Assembly (NCBI GenBank): GCA_050084985.1
Contig: JBITNC010000001.1
Location: forward strand, 87,978,001-88,042,000
Direction of reading: 5' to 3'
DNA from: Nageia nagi
Lineage: Eukaryota; Pinophyta
DNA length: 64,000 nt
Below are positions 35,301 through 47,821 of the stretch, piece by piece. Within the stretch, counting starts at the first letter, position 1. Each line of letters opens with the position of its first letter. The position numbers and the translations under genes are program-made. Below the pieces are notes generated by a model. The model was not told where the DNA came from. It did not search any database and saw only the letters and a list, made by a program, of their open reading frames with translations.

Positions 35301-36301
35301 TTAATCAAGGAAAAGACATGGTATTGATTCTCTTTTATGTGGATGATCTTTTGATTATTGAGAACAATGATGAAATCATTCAAGAGTGCATATCCAAGCT
35401 TAAGGCAATGTTTGAAATGATTGATCTTGGTCTCTTGTATTACTACCTTGGAATGCAAATATATCAATACAAGGATTGTACCTATCTTAGTCAATATAAT
35501 TATATATTATACATATTGTAAAAATTTAGAATGGAATACTGTAGACATGCTATGATTTTAGTCTCTCTTGGAATTACTATTTTTCTTAGCTCTAACTCTT
35601 AGTTAGCAAATGCTATAGCTTACATGAAATTAATTGGTAATCTTCTTTATTTGACTATTTCTAGGCCATTTATTACCTATGCAATAAATTTGATAGCAAA
35701 ATTCATGCAAAAGCCATATGTTGAGCATCTCAATGCTATTAAGCAAATATTGAGATATGTTGTAGGGAAAAAAGATCTTACTTTTAAGTATTCTAAGTTG
35801 CCTTTGTTTGTTCTCTCAAGGTTCTCATATTTTGACTATGGGAGAGATATAGATGATAGGGAATCAACCTATGTATATATTTTTAGCATTGGGTCAAGTG
35901 CTATCTCTTGGGCCTTTAAGAAGCAGCCTACTATTTATCTTTCTAATATAGAAGCCAAATACCATCCCATGTATGTTGCAATCCAAATAGTTATTTGGCT
36001 AAAGCATCTTATGAAAGAAATTAGGTATGAGCAAGCTCGCCCATCTCTAATTTTTTTAGATAATCAGTTAGTTATTTTTTTGGTTAAGAATCATGTGTTC
36101 CATTAGAGAATAAAACATGTGGAAATCCAAGCGTATTTCATTAGAGAGAAGGTTCTTAATGGCATCATACACCTAGAATATTGTCCATCAACCTTGAACT
36201 CTATCGATTTATTCACCAAGCTCCTTCTTAAAGCTTAGTTCTATAAGCTTAGGGATGCTATCAAGTTGGTGAAGTTTTCCTCAAAGGGAAGTGAAGTTTG
36301 A
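32343..36301 (+). pseudogene. gag-pol of Copia B
   Basis: Gag starts MGDTFLSKHILDS and carries a UBN2-like core (AKEAWDKLKKLYL; INDEFIVFIILQSF). The zinc knuckle near 33180-33230 is CNFCGIHGHKEFDC. Protease: DWIVDSSWTNH (canonical D-S-G changed). Integrase: QHLDHLNHKSIQVM, DLIDLFQTKSLRGAYYVLTF. RT: VRLVGKGFAQKYSIDYEKTF, LDIKSAFLNGDLDVEIYM, LKKSLYGLKQGPRAWYKKIL and an intact YVDDLLI. RNase H: ISWAFKKQPTIYLSNIEAKY. Numerous stops (such as TAA near 35136, a former CAA) and frame changes disable it. Confidence 0.87.
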
Positions 36302-37223
36302 ATTATTATGTTGAACTCATGTTTGTGATGACAACTTCACCCCTAGGAGGATTTTATACTGTATAATGTTGATTTTATTGTACACCTTTGTGGTATGTTT
36401 TCTACATGAGGAACTTATTGTACAATGTTTTTTGAGAAAAATATTGGCCAATCTAGCACTATTTAGTTATCAATATGTGAGGAACTCGTATGTTTCTTTT
36501 AGCACTATTCAATTATCCATATGTGAAGAACTTGTATGTGCTTTTTATTTTGCTTTGTTTTTGATAATCAACACATGTTTTATATATAGCAGGTGACTAT
36601 GAGTTTTGGATTTACATCTTTGTGATGACTTATAGAGCACCATTGATCAATTTATGATGAAATTATTTGATACATCTATCCTTTTTGATATGAATGTGTT
36701 GCATATAGCTAATATTGTTATTTGAGATGCTTATAACTTGCAAGTTTCTTTTGAGATTACATATTACTTCAGGTGTGTAGGCTCATGAAGACTCATCATA
36801 ACTTCCATTTGAATGATTACTTGATGTACATTGAAACTAGTTATGGTTAATGATTATATTGTAAACCATTTATTAAAATGGTAAAGTAGTGAGTCTCAAA
36901 CCAGATCTTACTTACTTTACAAAGATGTATGCTTATAACTTATAGGTTTCTCTTGAGATTGTAGGTTACTTTGGGTTTGTAGGCTCATGGAGACTCATCA
37001 TGAATTCTATTTGGATGACTACTTGATGTACATTAAAACTAGTTGTGGTTAATAATTGTATTGTAAACTATTTTTTAAGATGGTAAAGTAGTGAGTCTCA
37101 AACTAAACCTTGCTTACTTCACAAAGATGTAAAAAGTTCTCATCTTTGGTTGTATCTATTTGGAGGAGATCTCTCTTACTCTCTTGTTCTTCTCTCTTAT
37201 TTACTCTATCCCAATATTGCATT
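36302..37223 (+). other. 3' noncoding region of Copia B, with tandem duplication
   Basis: Homologous to the regions after pol in A, C and E, but longer because a 202-base unit is duplicated (36727-36928 and 36929-37131). It contains the conserved GGTGACTATGAGT and AATGGTAAAGTAGTGAGTCTC blocks. Confidence 0.65.
36727..37131 (+). repeat. 202-bp tandem duplication in Copia B
   Basis: Both units start ATGCTTATAACTT and run through GGCTCATGxAGACTCATCAT and AATGGTAAAGTAGTGAGTCTC to ACAAAGATGTA. The units differ at many places, so the duplication is old. A, C and E have one unit. Confidence 0.75.
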
Positions 37224-37232
37224 AAGGTGGAG
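37224..37232 (+). other. Polypurine tract, Copia B
   Basis: AAGGTGGAG immediately before the LTR; one change from the AAGGGGGAG of A and C. Confidence 0.75.
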
Positions 37233-37729
37233 TGTTGGAATGTATATTGCATTATTGTAAAGGTTTTATAATAATCCTCTTTGTAAATTCACTAATACTT
37301 AATGGTATCACTAGATAGCTTAAGTATTTAAGTGTATATGATAATGTAACTTATCTTACACTCCATGTCATGAGCATAGCCCTTGGGTAAAAGGGATTTG
37401 CATGTCATGCCTTTGTACATTAGTTAAAAGGGTGATCCAAAGGGGGATTTTGGCCTATTAATAGAAGGGCCCCTCTTTGTGATTACACACCAATTTGTGA
37501 AGTAAAGTTATGCTATAGGATAGTATCTAGGAGATGAGATTAGAAGAATTGTAAGAGGCTCATATTTGTGAATGAAGTAAGATCTAGTTAGTGGATGTAC
37601 TCCTAGTTGGAGGAAACACTTTATCTCTTGAGTCACTTTGTGAGATTATCTTCTTGAGTTATCTTAATGTTTTGAGTGAGCTTATATGAGATCTTGGTAG
37701 TTTAGGATTGTTTAGTTATATTGCAATCA
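37233..37729 (+). repeat. 3' LTR of Copia B
   Basis: It starts TGTTGGAATGTATATTGC. The promoter block reads CCTATTAATAGAAGGGCCCC, where A and C have TATAAATAGAGGGCCTC. The end is placed at GCAATCA by analogy with the other LTRs, since no second copy exists; it could be off by tens of bases. Confidence 0.65.
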
Positions 37730-37824
37730 CTTCACTATCATCTCTAGATTTTGTTATACTTTGAGCTTTGCATTCTTGTGAGATTTCATCTATTCATAAG
37801 TGAAATTCCATACATTGAAGGTGG

Positions 37825-38155
37825 GATGATAATATCGAAGATAGGGTGAGGTATTCTAGAATGGTAACTAGGAGACATCATTGGGTTCCTAGCACCAACA
37901 CTAGGTTGAGATCAAATTTGTGGTTTTGTATTTTAGAGAATCTCATTGTTTATCCTCTTTTGCTTGGATATCACCTTTGATCATCATCATAGGTAAAGTA
38001 CATGTTTGTATCTTTTGTAAATCTAATTTTGATAGTTCAAGGTCAATTAGATCATTATCATATTTTATATCATCAATTTATTGTTATTTCATGGTTAATT
38101 GGTGAATTTAATATTTTATAAATAAGCCTAATTATTAATATTTTAGTTATAATAA
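37825..38155 (-). repeat. Dispersed repeat, copy 2 (inverted relative to 4165-4510)
   Basis: The reverse complement matches 4165-4510 along its whole length, for example CATGTACTTTACCTATGATG, CAAGCAAAAGAGGA and GGTGCTAGGAACCCAATGATG. It starts about 100 bases after the Copia B LTR. Confidence 0.6.
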
Positions 38156-40689
38156 TAGTTCCTTCATAATATTGCATATCAAGATATAGCAAATTGATTC
38201 CTTTGTTCAACATCTAAGGACTGTTTATGAGAAATTATATAACATACATAGAATCTACAACTCAATTTCTTGAAAGTGTCCTATGAGATAGCTTTAAAAT
38301 ACAACACTTTGATTTCTAGTAACAGACCAATTGTGAGCAGTAATATTTCTCCATATTTTCCAAATTTTCTATAGATACTTATTGATACTAGGTTGGGGAA
38401 AAGGATAATAAAGAAAATAGTATACATATTTATATACACTAAACTAAATCTAAATAAGAAAATAAAATATATATTTGTTACTACTAAGACTTGATGCTAT
38501 GGAGATATGAGCTAATCCTTTGATGGAGTGTCATTTCATGGATGCTATCCAGAGTAGTTTTCACTTATGTGACTTACAACAAGTTGGTTTTCAACTACAT
38601 GACTACCACTTAAGGTTAGCTACCTATAACACTTTATTTTTAGGCCAATACAGTCCTTCCCATAATAGCATAATGACCACCTTACTATTGTATCTTAAAG
38701 ATCCAAACCTCCACTCAAACTCTGCGTTCCAATTCTGGATAGACCATGCTTCTCCATCATTGAGATCATGATGGTGCCTCATGGAAATCAAGTTGCTCAT
38801 GATGATGCTCTATAGAATGGAGCATTATACTTTCTCAAAATTTTATCCAATCAATGACTAAACCATGGAGGGAGTTGATTGAATTGGTGCTGCAGTGTCA
38901 AGTACCAAGGTACTAGATGGTGGTACCTTAACTGGTATAAATGAGATAAATGAAAGATATGGTTGTAATGGATGCATGGACTATTGAGATTTATTAAGAG
39001 GAAAATCATAGTACTCCTATGATTAAGGATATTATTCACTTCCACCTATGAATCCAAGTGTACAATGTGTAGGTCTTTCAATGCTAATTTAACCTTCAAT
39101 GCTACTATCTACTCTAAGAGTCTATGGGTGTCACTCTTAGCTATGTTCTAGAAGTCCATTCTTTTAGTATGAACCAACCATTCACCTCCTCATCATATAC
39201 CATCTTGGGGGTGGGGGGGTGGTATGGTTCTTCCTCCTCTCGTCTACTTCAAAAATAAAAACTCAACTTCTACACAATCCTTAGAATAGTTTTCCTAGGA
39301 CTCCTTAAGTAGGTTACTACTCGAGACCACATGATAATATGACACTTTTAAAATAAAAGCATGGAGCAAGATTTATATATGCCTAATAGTATCACCACAT
39401 GAGATCATAATATTATAATAGGATCACTTTTAATAGGTCTCTACTTTCTTATTTCTAGAACATGAAAACATGATTGTACACTACTTTTAAATGGTGTTGG
39501 CAATAATCCTCTTACAAAGTATCCAAGGAATAGATCAATCAACATTGAATGTACTCAATAATGATGCTAAAAATGATAAGGCATCAATTCAACACTTAAT
39601 TTGTCAAATATGGGGCAATGTTTTGGACTATGTATGATTGGGTTCCCTTGTCTAATGATTAAGATTCTAATCAAAATAAATGCTTTGAACTAAATTGAAA
39701 TATTGAAATAAAATTGCACACTTTCTTAGAAATTGAAAAGGAAACAAATTAGAAATTAAAAATACACACACATGATAACTGCTAAAAGGCTTGAAGCAAA
39801 TGTTATTCAAGAAACCTAAAGGAAAATAACATTCACACATCTAATTCTAAGAAAGTAAGGGAAAAGGTTTGTTTCTTCCAGTTGAGGGGGCCCTTACTCT
39901 TCAATAGAAACACCCAGAGAACTCAAAAATAAGGAAACTACTACTGTTTATTCATTTCTACTCACCAAAGGATTATAATTATATTCCTCTCATTAGCTAG
40001 CCTCTCCTCTCGTATGCAAGAGAGGTATTTATTTCTCTTCCACTATGCTAAAAATAAGGAATAGAAGTTGTGGAAGATATATGAATACCCAAACAAGGAA
40101 TAAGCACATCCCTAGGTACTCAAAACTATTGTTATGGTTATGATCTCCCAAATTTAACTTGGCTACAAATAGGAATTTATTGTGAATGCAATACAATATT
40201 ACCCATTCTCCTTATTCTATAAATGCTCATCCTCTATGGCTGATCATGTAAGTCTAGCAGCGTGTACAAAACTTCATCTTGGTTGATTTAGATCTCAACA
40301 ACCTGGTAGCATGTATGCAATCCTTTCCAAATTTTGGGATTGGTAATATCTAAAAATCTAATCCTTGTTCTAATCCATGAAAACTATATGAAGCATGCTT
40401 TGCAAATAATAGATTAATATTTATCCAAATACTTTAACATACTAAACCTTCTAATGGACTTAAATATTTCTTGGTGAATCGAAAATATAAGACACCCTTT
40501 ATTGCTAAAGCTATAAATTAAATGGAACTTTAATCTTATAACATAAAATCATTAGTCAATAATATAATATAATACTTTATCTCTATGTAGACTAGCAAGC
40601 ATAATAAATATATAATTTATCCACTAGAGTATCCCTTTAATGCATCATTTAAATATAAATAATGATACCATCCTATGTCTCATCAGCTA
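38156..40689. other. No gene recognised
   Basis: AT-rich sequence with short chance frames only (such as 38520-38771). A G-rich run lies at 39207-39224. Nothing could be assigned to a family. Confidence 0.5.
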
Positions 40690-41638
40690 TAGGATCTAGT
40701 CTCCTTCCTCTTAAGTAATGTTCATCTTAAGGGATGTAAAGTTCAATTAACTTCCTGAGTAATCTACTCCCTATGAGGACCTGAATGATCTTGTTAACTC
40801 TTCTATTGCACCTAATTGGTTAGATGTCAATGTAGAAAAGTCATATCAAGAGAAAAATATCCAACATAAAGGATAACAAGAAGTATGAACTTAAAAAATC
40901 CTTGTTTTCCAAAATTTATAACAAACATGAGTCCTCATCATTCAAGAAAGCTTTGAAGCACAAATGTTGGATGGAAGCCATGAAAGTGGAATATGAGGCC
41001 CTGCTGAAAAACCAAACTTGGGATTTGGTTCCTCATCTCAATGAATGAAATGTGATTGGAAATAAATGGATTTACAAGATCAAATACAATTTAGTTAGAG
41101 AAATTAAGAAATATAAGGCAATGTTAGTAGCCAAGGTTTCGATAAAAAATGTAAAGTTGATTATGAGGAAACCTTTTCTCCAGTGGAAAAGATGTCCACA
41201 ATCAAGCTAATCCTTGCTCTTTCATTAGTTAGAGGATGGAAAAGTTTTTAACTTAAAATTAAAAGTGCTTTTCTCAATGGTGACTTATATGTGGAGATCT
41301 ACATGAATCAAGAATAAGGGTTTATTTTGGAAGGTAAAGAGTCCCTTGTATTCAAGCTAAAAAAAATCCTTATATGGACTTAAGCAAGCACCTAGAGCTT
41401 GGTACAAAAAGATTTTAGGATAATTTGCAGACATTGGATCTTTAAGTGCTTCTACAATCTATATCTATATATGCTTAATCAAAGAAAAGACTTGGTCTTG
41501 ATTCTTCTTTATGTGGATGATCTTATGATCACTAAAAATAAAGATGAAATCATCCAAGAGTGCATATCCAAATTGAAAGCAACATTTGAACTTGGTCTCT
41601 TGCACTACTATCTTGGTATGCAAGTGTACCAATATAAG
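40690..41638 (+). pseudogene. Copia E, left part: pol fragment from after integrase into RT
   Basis: Homology to A and C starts abruptly at the end of integrase (GTGTTCATCTTAAGGG-like block near 40720). It continues through CWMEAMKVEYEALLKNQTWD, FLNGDLYVEIYMNQ, GLKQAPRAWYKKILG and YVDDLMITKN to LLHYYLGMQVYQYK at 41638. Part of the EMTDL stretch is deleted near 41590. Heavily broken by stops and frame shifts. Confidence 0.8.
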
Positions 41639-43210
41639 TGTAGATGCCTAAAAATGAATTATTATTTATTAAATAATTGATTTTTATTACATAAAGAGAT
41701 ATTTATTGAAAAAAGGGGTTGAAATACACCTAAGATAATGTAATTAATGTAAAAGGACCACCAAACAGTATAGGTGGTGTCAAATGCCTATGAAGTCATC
41801 ATAAACTATGTAATATGTGATGACACTAAGACAAAGAGAAGATCCAAATGTGTATATAAAAGAATATCAAAGGAAAAGATTCATATATGAGAAGATAATC
41901 ATCAACTAGATAGGAGGATGCATGCATATTATACATCAAAATAATAATGATCTTTTGTAACACCACCTATCCATATATATGTTATTATCCCTTCATTACA
42001 TTTCTTATATTTCTATTTTTGCATCTAGTTCTGAATGATTTGTGATGTTGGTAGCATGCTAGCTTTAGGGATATCAACATCATTATTTTGATGATTGCAT
42101 ACATGGTCACTATATGAAGGAACTGATTATGATTTGCATTAACAGATTTGATAAGATACATTGTTTATTATTACAATAACTAGTATATTTTTGATGTATA
42201 CTTTAGTATAAAAATTGTAGAGAAATAGTGTTGTATTTATTTTATTATACATTATTTATTATCCACATTTTTTATGAACCCATTGTTTCGAACGATGTTT
42301 TCCCTCCTAGCTAAGATCTAGCAAAAATTCTAAAATGGATCTAGTTGTGTTGACATAGTGGTTTACCTGTTCATAAGACATTGACATCATGCATAATGGT
42401 AGAAGATCTAACACAGTTGATTCAAACTCTTAACCATGCATTTCAATAATTGAATCAAAGTATAGATCAGCTTGCTTTGCAACCATAGTCATCTACAAGT
42501 AACACTCAACCAATTTTGTTTGACCTAGCTGTAAGAATTTTAAAACTTGAGAATGATAAGAGATCTTAGAGTAGAAATGAAGACTATAATGGTATTTTAA
42601 CCACACCCTTGTTAGTAGATATCCATAATTATCCCCTACCATCCAACCTTAAAGATCCCAATTTTGAGATATTTAGTGGCAACAAGACTCGAAATAACAT
42701 CTTATTAGCTTTAAGGAAGAGTACTTGTTGAAATTATGATCCATGGAGAAATTGATGACAAAATTCTTCCCAAGGAGTTTGAAAGGTGACATTAGTCAAT
42801 GGTTCTATAAATTTCCTAAAGGATCTATATATTCATTCCAATCATTGGTAAAAGCATTTATGAATCAATACATGCATAATATCAAAGGATAAAGTATAAT
42901 TAGAGAATTGTGTACCTTGCATTAAGGAAGCAATGAGACTCTAGAGAAGTATATCCCATGGTTAAAAAAGGTATGGCAGTCCATTCATAGTCATTTAGAT
43001 GAAAAGAAAATTTACAATATTTTTTTTGATTCTATGCTTCTATTTATTAAGCAATATGCTCTTGATTATACTAAATTAAGTTTTGGATTTATGAAAAAAA
43101 GAGCTTTGGCAAAAGAAAAAATGTAACTAAGTCAAGTGGTTGTTGGATGAACTATCATAGGCTCTTATACAAAAAAGTTGGTTTTTAGATATGATAAATA
43201 TCTATTGTTT
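41639..43210 (+). mobile_element. Gypsy LTR and gag fragment inside Copia E
   Basis: It starts TGTAGATGCCTAAAAATG, a common type of plant LTR start, at the exact break of the Copia sequence. The LTR probably runs to about 42266; its end is uncertain. From about 42400 a decayed gag follows: LKDPNFEIFSGNK, LKGDISQWFYKFPKGSIYSF, FMNQYMHNI, NETLEKYIPWLKKVW, DEKKIYNIFFDSML, the usual capsid order of Gypsy elements. No pol and no second LTR are present, so it is a truncated piece. Confidence 0.6.
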
Positions 43211-43214
43211 ATTA

Positions 43215-44154
43215 TTTCAATAATGAACAAATCATACACGAATGTATATCCAAAATGAAGGCAAAGTTTGAAATGACTGATCTTGGTCTCTTGCACTACT
43301 ATCTTGGTATGCAAGTGTACCAATATAAGAATTGTACCTACCTTAGTCAATCCAACTATATCTTAGATATTCCAAAAGTTTGGAATGGAGGAGTACAAAT
43401 TTGATACAATCATAGTCTCTCCTAGAATCACTTTATCTCTTAGCTCCAACTCTCAATTGGTAGATGCTTAGATTATAGGTAATTAATTGATAGTCTTCTT
43501 TATTTGACTATCTCTAGGCTAGATATTGCCTTTGTAGTAAATCTTATAGCATGATTTATGTAAAAATCATATGTTGAGCACCTTAATACTATAAAGCAAA
43601 TCTTGAGGTATGTTACAGGAACAAAGGATTTTGCTCTCAAGTATTCTAATTTTCTCTCGTTTATTTTCTTAGGGTACTCAAATTATGAGTATGGGTGAGA
43701 TAGATATGATAAGAAATCAACCTTTGCTTATATGTTTAATATTGGTTCAAGTGCTATCTCTTAGGCTTCTAAGAAGCAGCCTACTACTACTCTCTCCACC
43801 ACAAAGGCATAATATCATGCCATATCAATTGTAGCTTATGAAGCCATTTGATTGAAGCATATTCTGAAAGAAATTAGGTATGAGCAAGCTCACCCATCTT
43901 AGATTTCTTCAGATAATTAGTCAACTATTACTTTGGCAAAGAACCTTGTATTCCATTAGATAACAAAATATGTTAAAATCTAAGCATATTTTATTAAAGA
44001 GAAGGTTCTAGAAGGTATATTACAAATGTAGTGTTATCCATCAGTCCTAAACTTCGCTAATTTGTTCACCAATTCCCTTCTTGAATCTCAGTTCTGCAAG
44101 CTTACAAAATCTATTAGGTTGATGAAGGTTCCCTCAAGGGGGAGTGAAGATTGA
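43215..44154 (+). pseudogene. Copia E, right part: end of RT and RNase H
   Basis: The Copia sequence resumes with EIIHECISKMKAKFEMTDLG and LLHYYLGMQVYQYKNCTYL, repeating about 100 bases already present at the end of the left part. RNase H follows (KPYVEHL-like near 43570, KKQPTTTLSTTKA near 43780, and LFTNSLLESQFCKL near 44055). Stops and frame changes are frequent. Confidence 0.8.
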
Positions 44155-44860
44155 ATTCTTGTTGAATTAATGTTTGTGATGACAACTTCATCCCTAGGAG
44201 GATTTTTTGGCTATATAGTGTTGATTTCTTTTACACATTCATGGTTAGTTTGCATCTTATAGGAAATTAGTTATATATCATTTGAGCATATAATGGCTTT
44301 TGCTAGAACTATTTCAATTATCCATATGTGAGGAACCAATATGTGCTTTTTGGCACTATTTAGTTTTCCATATGTGAAGAACTCATATATGCTTATGCTC
44401 TATATTTTGATATTGATCAACACATATTTTTTATATAGTAGGTGACTATGAGTATTAACTTGGAATCTTTGTAATGACTTATAGTGCACCATTGATCAAT
44501 TTATGGATGGTATTAATTGATTCATTTATCTTATGTTGATATGAATGTTTATATGATGCATTTGATTAATCTTGTTTATGAAATGCTTGTAGCTTGTAGG
44601 TTTCTACTTTGAATGGCAGAATCATGGAGGCTCATCATGTCAACTTGTTGTTGAATGACTACTTTGTACAGTGAAACCAATTACGGTTAATGATTGTATT
44701 ATAAACTATTTTGTCAAATGGTAAAGTAGTGAGTCTCAATCTAAGATCTTGCTTATTTCTCAAAGATATAAATATTTTCATCTTCGATTGTATCTCTATA
44801 AAGGAGAACTCTCTCTTTCTTCTCTCCTTCACTCTACTCCAATATTGCATTGAGGGAGAG
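44155..44860 (+). other. 3' noncoding region and polypurine tract of Copia E
   Basis: Same conserved blocks as in A, B and C. The first purine tract AAGGGGGAG is at 44136-44144, the second, decayed to GAGGGAGAG, at 44852-44860 directly before the LTR. Confidence 0.6.
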
Positions 44861-45390
44861 TGTTAGAATCTATAATTCATTATTGTAAGGTCTCTTAATG
44901 TAATTCACTTAATAGTGAATATGATAATGTAAATTCACTAATACTTAAAAGTATCCCTAGATACCTTTTAAGTATTTATGAATATGATAATGTAACTTGT
45001 CTTATACTCCATCTCATGAGGATGCCCCTTGGGTAAAATGGTGATGCATGTCATGACATTTTACAATGGTTAAATGGGTGATCCAAGGGAGGATTTTGGT
45101 CTATAAATAGAAGGCCCTCTCTTCGAGATTACTCACTCAAGTTTGTAGCAATGTTATGCTCTTATTTAGGTTGTAGGAGAAGTGAGAAAGGGTTTTTGTA
45201 AGAGAGTGCTCTTTGAGAAATATGATATTAGATTAGTGGATGTATTCCCATGGTCAAACAAACCACTTTATATTAACGTCATCTTGTGTGAATGCTACTT
45301 TGAATTTGTGTTCTTAATGCTTAAGGATTTGAAATAGTCTTCAAATGATCTTGGATACTTAAGAATTAGTTTTGTAGGTTTGTTCCTTTA
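44861..45390 (+). repeat. 3' LTR of Copia E
   Basis: It starts TGTTAGAATCTATAATTC. TATAAATA lies at 45102-45109, followed by GAAGGCCCTCTC. The end near 45390 is estimated from the other family LTRs. Confidence 0.65.
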
Positions 45391-46915
45391 AGCAAGAGCC
45401 TTTACTCTTGTAACAAACATATACAAATATGATGGGTCTTCAACTTATTATAAGTTTCGAGTCTTTGGCCTCGAAAATAAACTAAATATTTACAATAGCC
45501 CTATAAAATTTGCACTAAAATATGTCAAGATTTGGTTCATTTTCATTAACCATGAGAATGAAAAGCTTCATACTTCATCTTCAATGGGAAGAAAATAACA
45601 TATGCAACTTTATGATCTTTAATACGTTGCACATAACGATCCCTATGTTGTATTCTTCTGACAGGTATAAAACTAACATACACATGAACCCTACAGTATG
45701 AGTGTAAAACACCCATAAGATAAATACAACATAAGGGATAATTATGTTTTGCATCCTCGACATCCTACAATCAGCCCTGGAATTATATATAATTTTGAAT
45801 AGCGGATAACTTAACATCCACCATATACTGTGGATGCACATTGGGATTCAAACCTTGGAGCAAGAAATCATTAAGCGGGAAACAATTTACCTCTTCTAAT
45901 TGTTGTTTTCATGAGACAAACATTATCATTTTTCAACAAACTACATTGTGTCTCTATCTCTCTCAATCTTTGGCATCCATATAAAATAACTTCTTGGAGG
46001 TCAAGGCAATGACCTTATGTCATTTGTAAATGCCAACAATCCTTTCACTGTTAACGTAGCAAAATTAACTGTAAATAATTGCGAGGAGTACATATGAGAT
46101 GCTGGAGGAAATAAGAACTGCCATTGAAGAAATCATCACCAAAATGCTTTTGATAAAAAAGGAGAGCAAATGTCGTGCATAGCTACAAGAATTCATCACA
46201 CAAGTGTGTAATAGTTCTCGAACTTCACCAAGTTATATTTCTCTCTTTATCTTTTCCCCTTTGCTTTCCAAGATAGATCTACAACTTGTTCCTTTTTCGA
46301 GTACCCATTTCGTTCATATGTAAGGCTTATAATAAATTAAGGATTCTTTGTATGCTTTTATTTTCACAAATAATGCATATTTTTGTTCGTATATAGTTTT
46401 AAGGAGTAAGATAGAGGAATAAGGTAATTTTCACTTATATGCAAAAACATTTTCCTTAAATAAAAATGAAATTCTATTGTAGAATATGAATGCCCAAATA
46501 AAGTGGAAAAGTTATTGTATTTGTAGACAAACGTTGTAATAACAAATATTTGATAGTGTCATTCTCAACAATATGTAAATATTTTGTAGAAAAAAAATAC
46601 AATTCTTTTAACTTGCACTGCAAAATAGAAAAAATGAGTTAGATGAAAACAATTAATTGACCAAAACTAAAGTGTGATTTTATATGCTGTGATCATTGCT
46701 TCTAATAAATCTCCCAAAACTAAACTAAATCTTTCTCTCTGCATAATCTGAAATTCATTCATTCAGGATACACGAGGCCCTGGAAAGAACCAAGAGAAAT
46801 AGTTTTAAAATATGCAGGCCGTAGAATGAGACACACATTTTAAGAAACCTTCATATCCCTTTACATTGCGAAGCTAGAAGAGATCACAAATTTAACAGAA
46901 CGCGACGGGGCAATC
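45391..46915. other. Intergenic region; should hold the 3' UTR of the Lhcb1-like gene
   Basis: No coding frame. The minus-strand 3' UTR of the Lhcb gene must lie in the last few hundred bases before 46915; no unambiguous AATAAA polyadenylation signal was found. Confidence 0.45.
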
Positions 46916-47720
46916 TCACTTGCCGGGCACGAAGTTGGTGGCGTAAGCCCAAGCATTGTTGTTAACCGGGTCGGCGAGGTGGTCCGCCAAGTTTTCGAGC
47001 GGCCCTTTTCCTGTGACGATGGCCTGCACGTAGAATCCGAACATGGAAAACATCGCCAGCCTCCCGTTCTTTATCTCCTTCACCTTCAACTCCGCGAACG
47101 CCTCGGGATCATCCGCCAGTCCCAACGGGTCGAAACTGCCACCCGGATACAACGGATCCGTCGCCTCCCCGAGCGGTCCTCCGGCCACACGGTAGCCCTC
47201 CACCGCTCCCATCAATATGACCTGGCACCCCAATATGGCAAGAATGCTCTGGGCATGCACCAGGCTCGGGTTCCCCAAGTAGTCCAGACCACCTTCCTTG
47301 AAGATCTGAGCACCCGCCTTGAACCACACCGCCTCCCCGAACTTCACACCGTTGCGGCTCAACAGCTCCGGAAAAACGCAACCCAGAGCTCCCAACATTG
47401 CCCACCTGCAGTGTATCACTTCCAACTCCCTATTCCTTGCGAACGTCTCAGGATCCGCGGATAGCCCGGCGGTGTCCCACCCGTAGTCGCCGGGGAATTC
47501 TCCGGTGAGATAGGAGGGTGGCTCGCCGGAAAAGGGGCCAAGGTACTTGACTCTGTTCGGGCCATACCAGGGGCTGGACGAAACCGCCACTTTGCCGGTG
47601 GTTCTGCCGCGCATAGTTACGCGGCCTTCGGCAGGGGTGAAGCCAAATCTCTGGCTCTGCAATTGTGGCTTTGGCAAGAGGGCCTGCCCAAAGGCCGAAG
47701 GACAGCGCCATGGATGCCAT
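46916..47720 (-). CDS. LHCII chlorophyll a/b-binding protein, Lhcb1-type, frameshifted transit peptide
   Basis: An intronless frame encodes the mature major antenna protein of photosystem II, a thylakoid protein with three membrane helices. The trimerisation motif WYGPNR (usual WYGPDR) is followed by KYLGPFSGE, then helix B with [19 protein letters not shown], helix C with [19 protein letters not shown], and helix A with [20 protein letters not shown]. The known chlorophyll ligands are all visible: Glu and His in helix B, Gln and Glu in helix C, Glu, Asn and Gln in helix A, and His in LADHLADP. It ends [21 protein letters not shown] replaces the usual SILAIW. The ATG at 47720 begins MASMALS, a normal Lhcb transit start, but lies one frame off: about one extra base near 47697 separates it from [12 protein letters not shown]. 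The gene is GC-rich beside its AT-rich surroundings. It may be a pseudogene, a sequencing error, or start differently. Confidence 0.93.
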
Positions 47721-47767
47721 TGTTGTTTGGTTGCAGTATGGTGCTATTTCAAGGCTTTTTTGGATGG

Positions 47768-47775
47768 TATTTATA
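47768..47775 (-). promoter_or_regulatory. TATA box of the Lhcb1-like gene
   Basis: TATAAATA on the minus strand, about 48-55 bases before the ATG, a normal position for a short Lhcb leader. Confidence 0.75.
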
Positions 47776-47821
47776 GTTTTGTTTGTGGGGATTTTGAGTT
47801 GGGTAGGCATGAGAGGGGGGT

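Larger units (their letters stand above)
30900..37729 (+). mobile_element. Copia element B: decayed, no 5' LTR found
   Basis: Same family as A, C and E. Leader, gag, protease, integrase, RT, RNase H, the 3' noncoding region, polypurine tract and one LTR (37233-37729) are in order. The leader can be followed back to about 30900 (TTCTAAGTATGGCAATTTAC at 31063, matching 55535 in C). Upstream, no copy of the LTR is visible, so the 5' end is lost or too diverged. Confidence 0.75.

Noticed and set aside
39207-39224. G-rich run as a quadruplex or polypurine tract
   Set aside because: A single short run with no LTR behind it.
40690-45390. Copia E as one simple element with a Gypsy insertion
   Set aside because: The long direct duplication at the break does not fit a single integrase-mediated insertion, so the two parts are listed separately.
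46979-47464. 161-codon plus-strand frame
   Set aside because: It is the antisense shadow of the GC-rich Lhcb gene; codon content mirrors the minus-strand protein.
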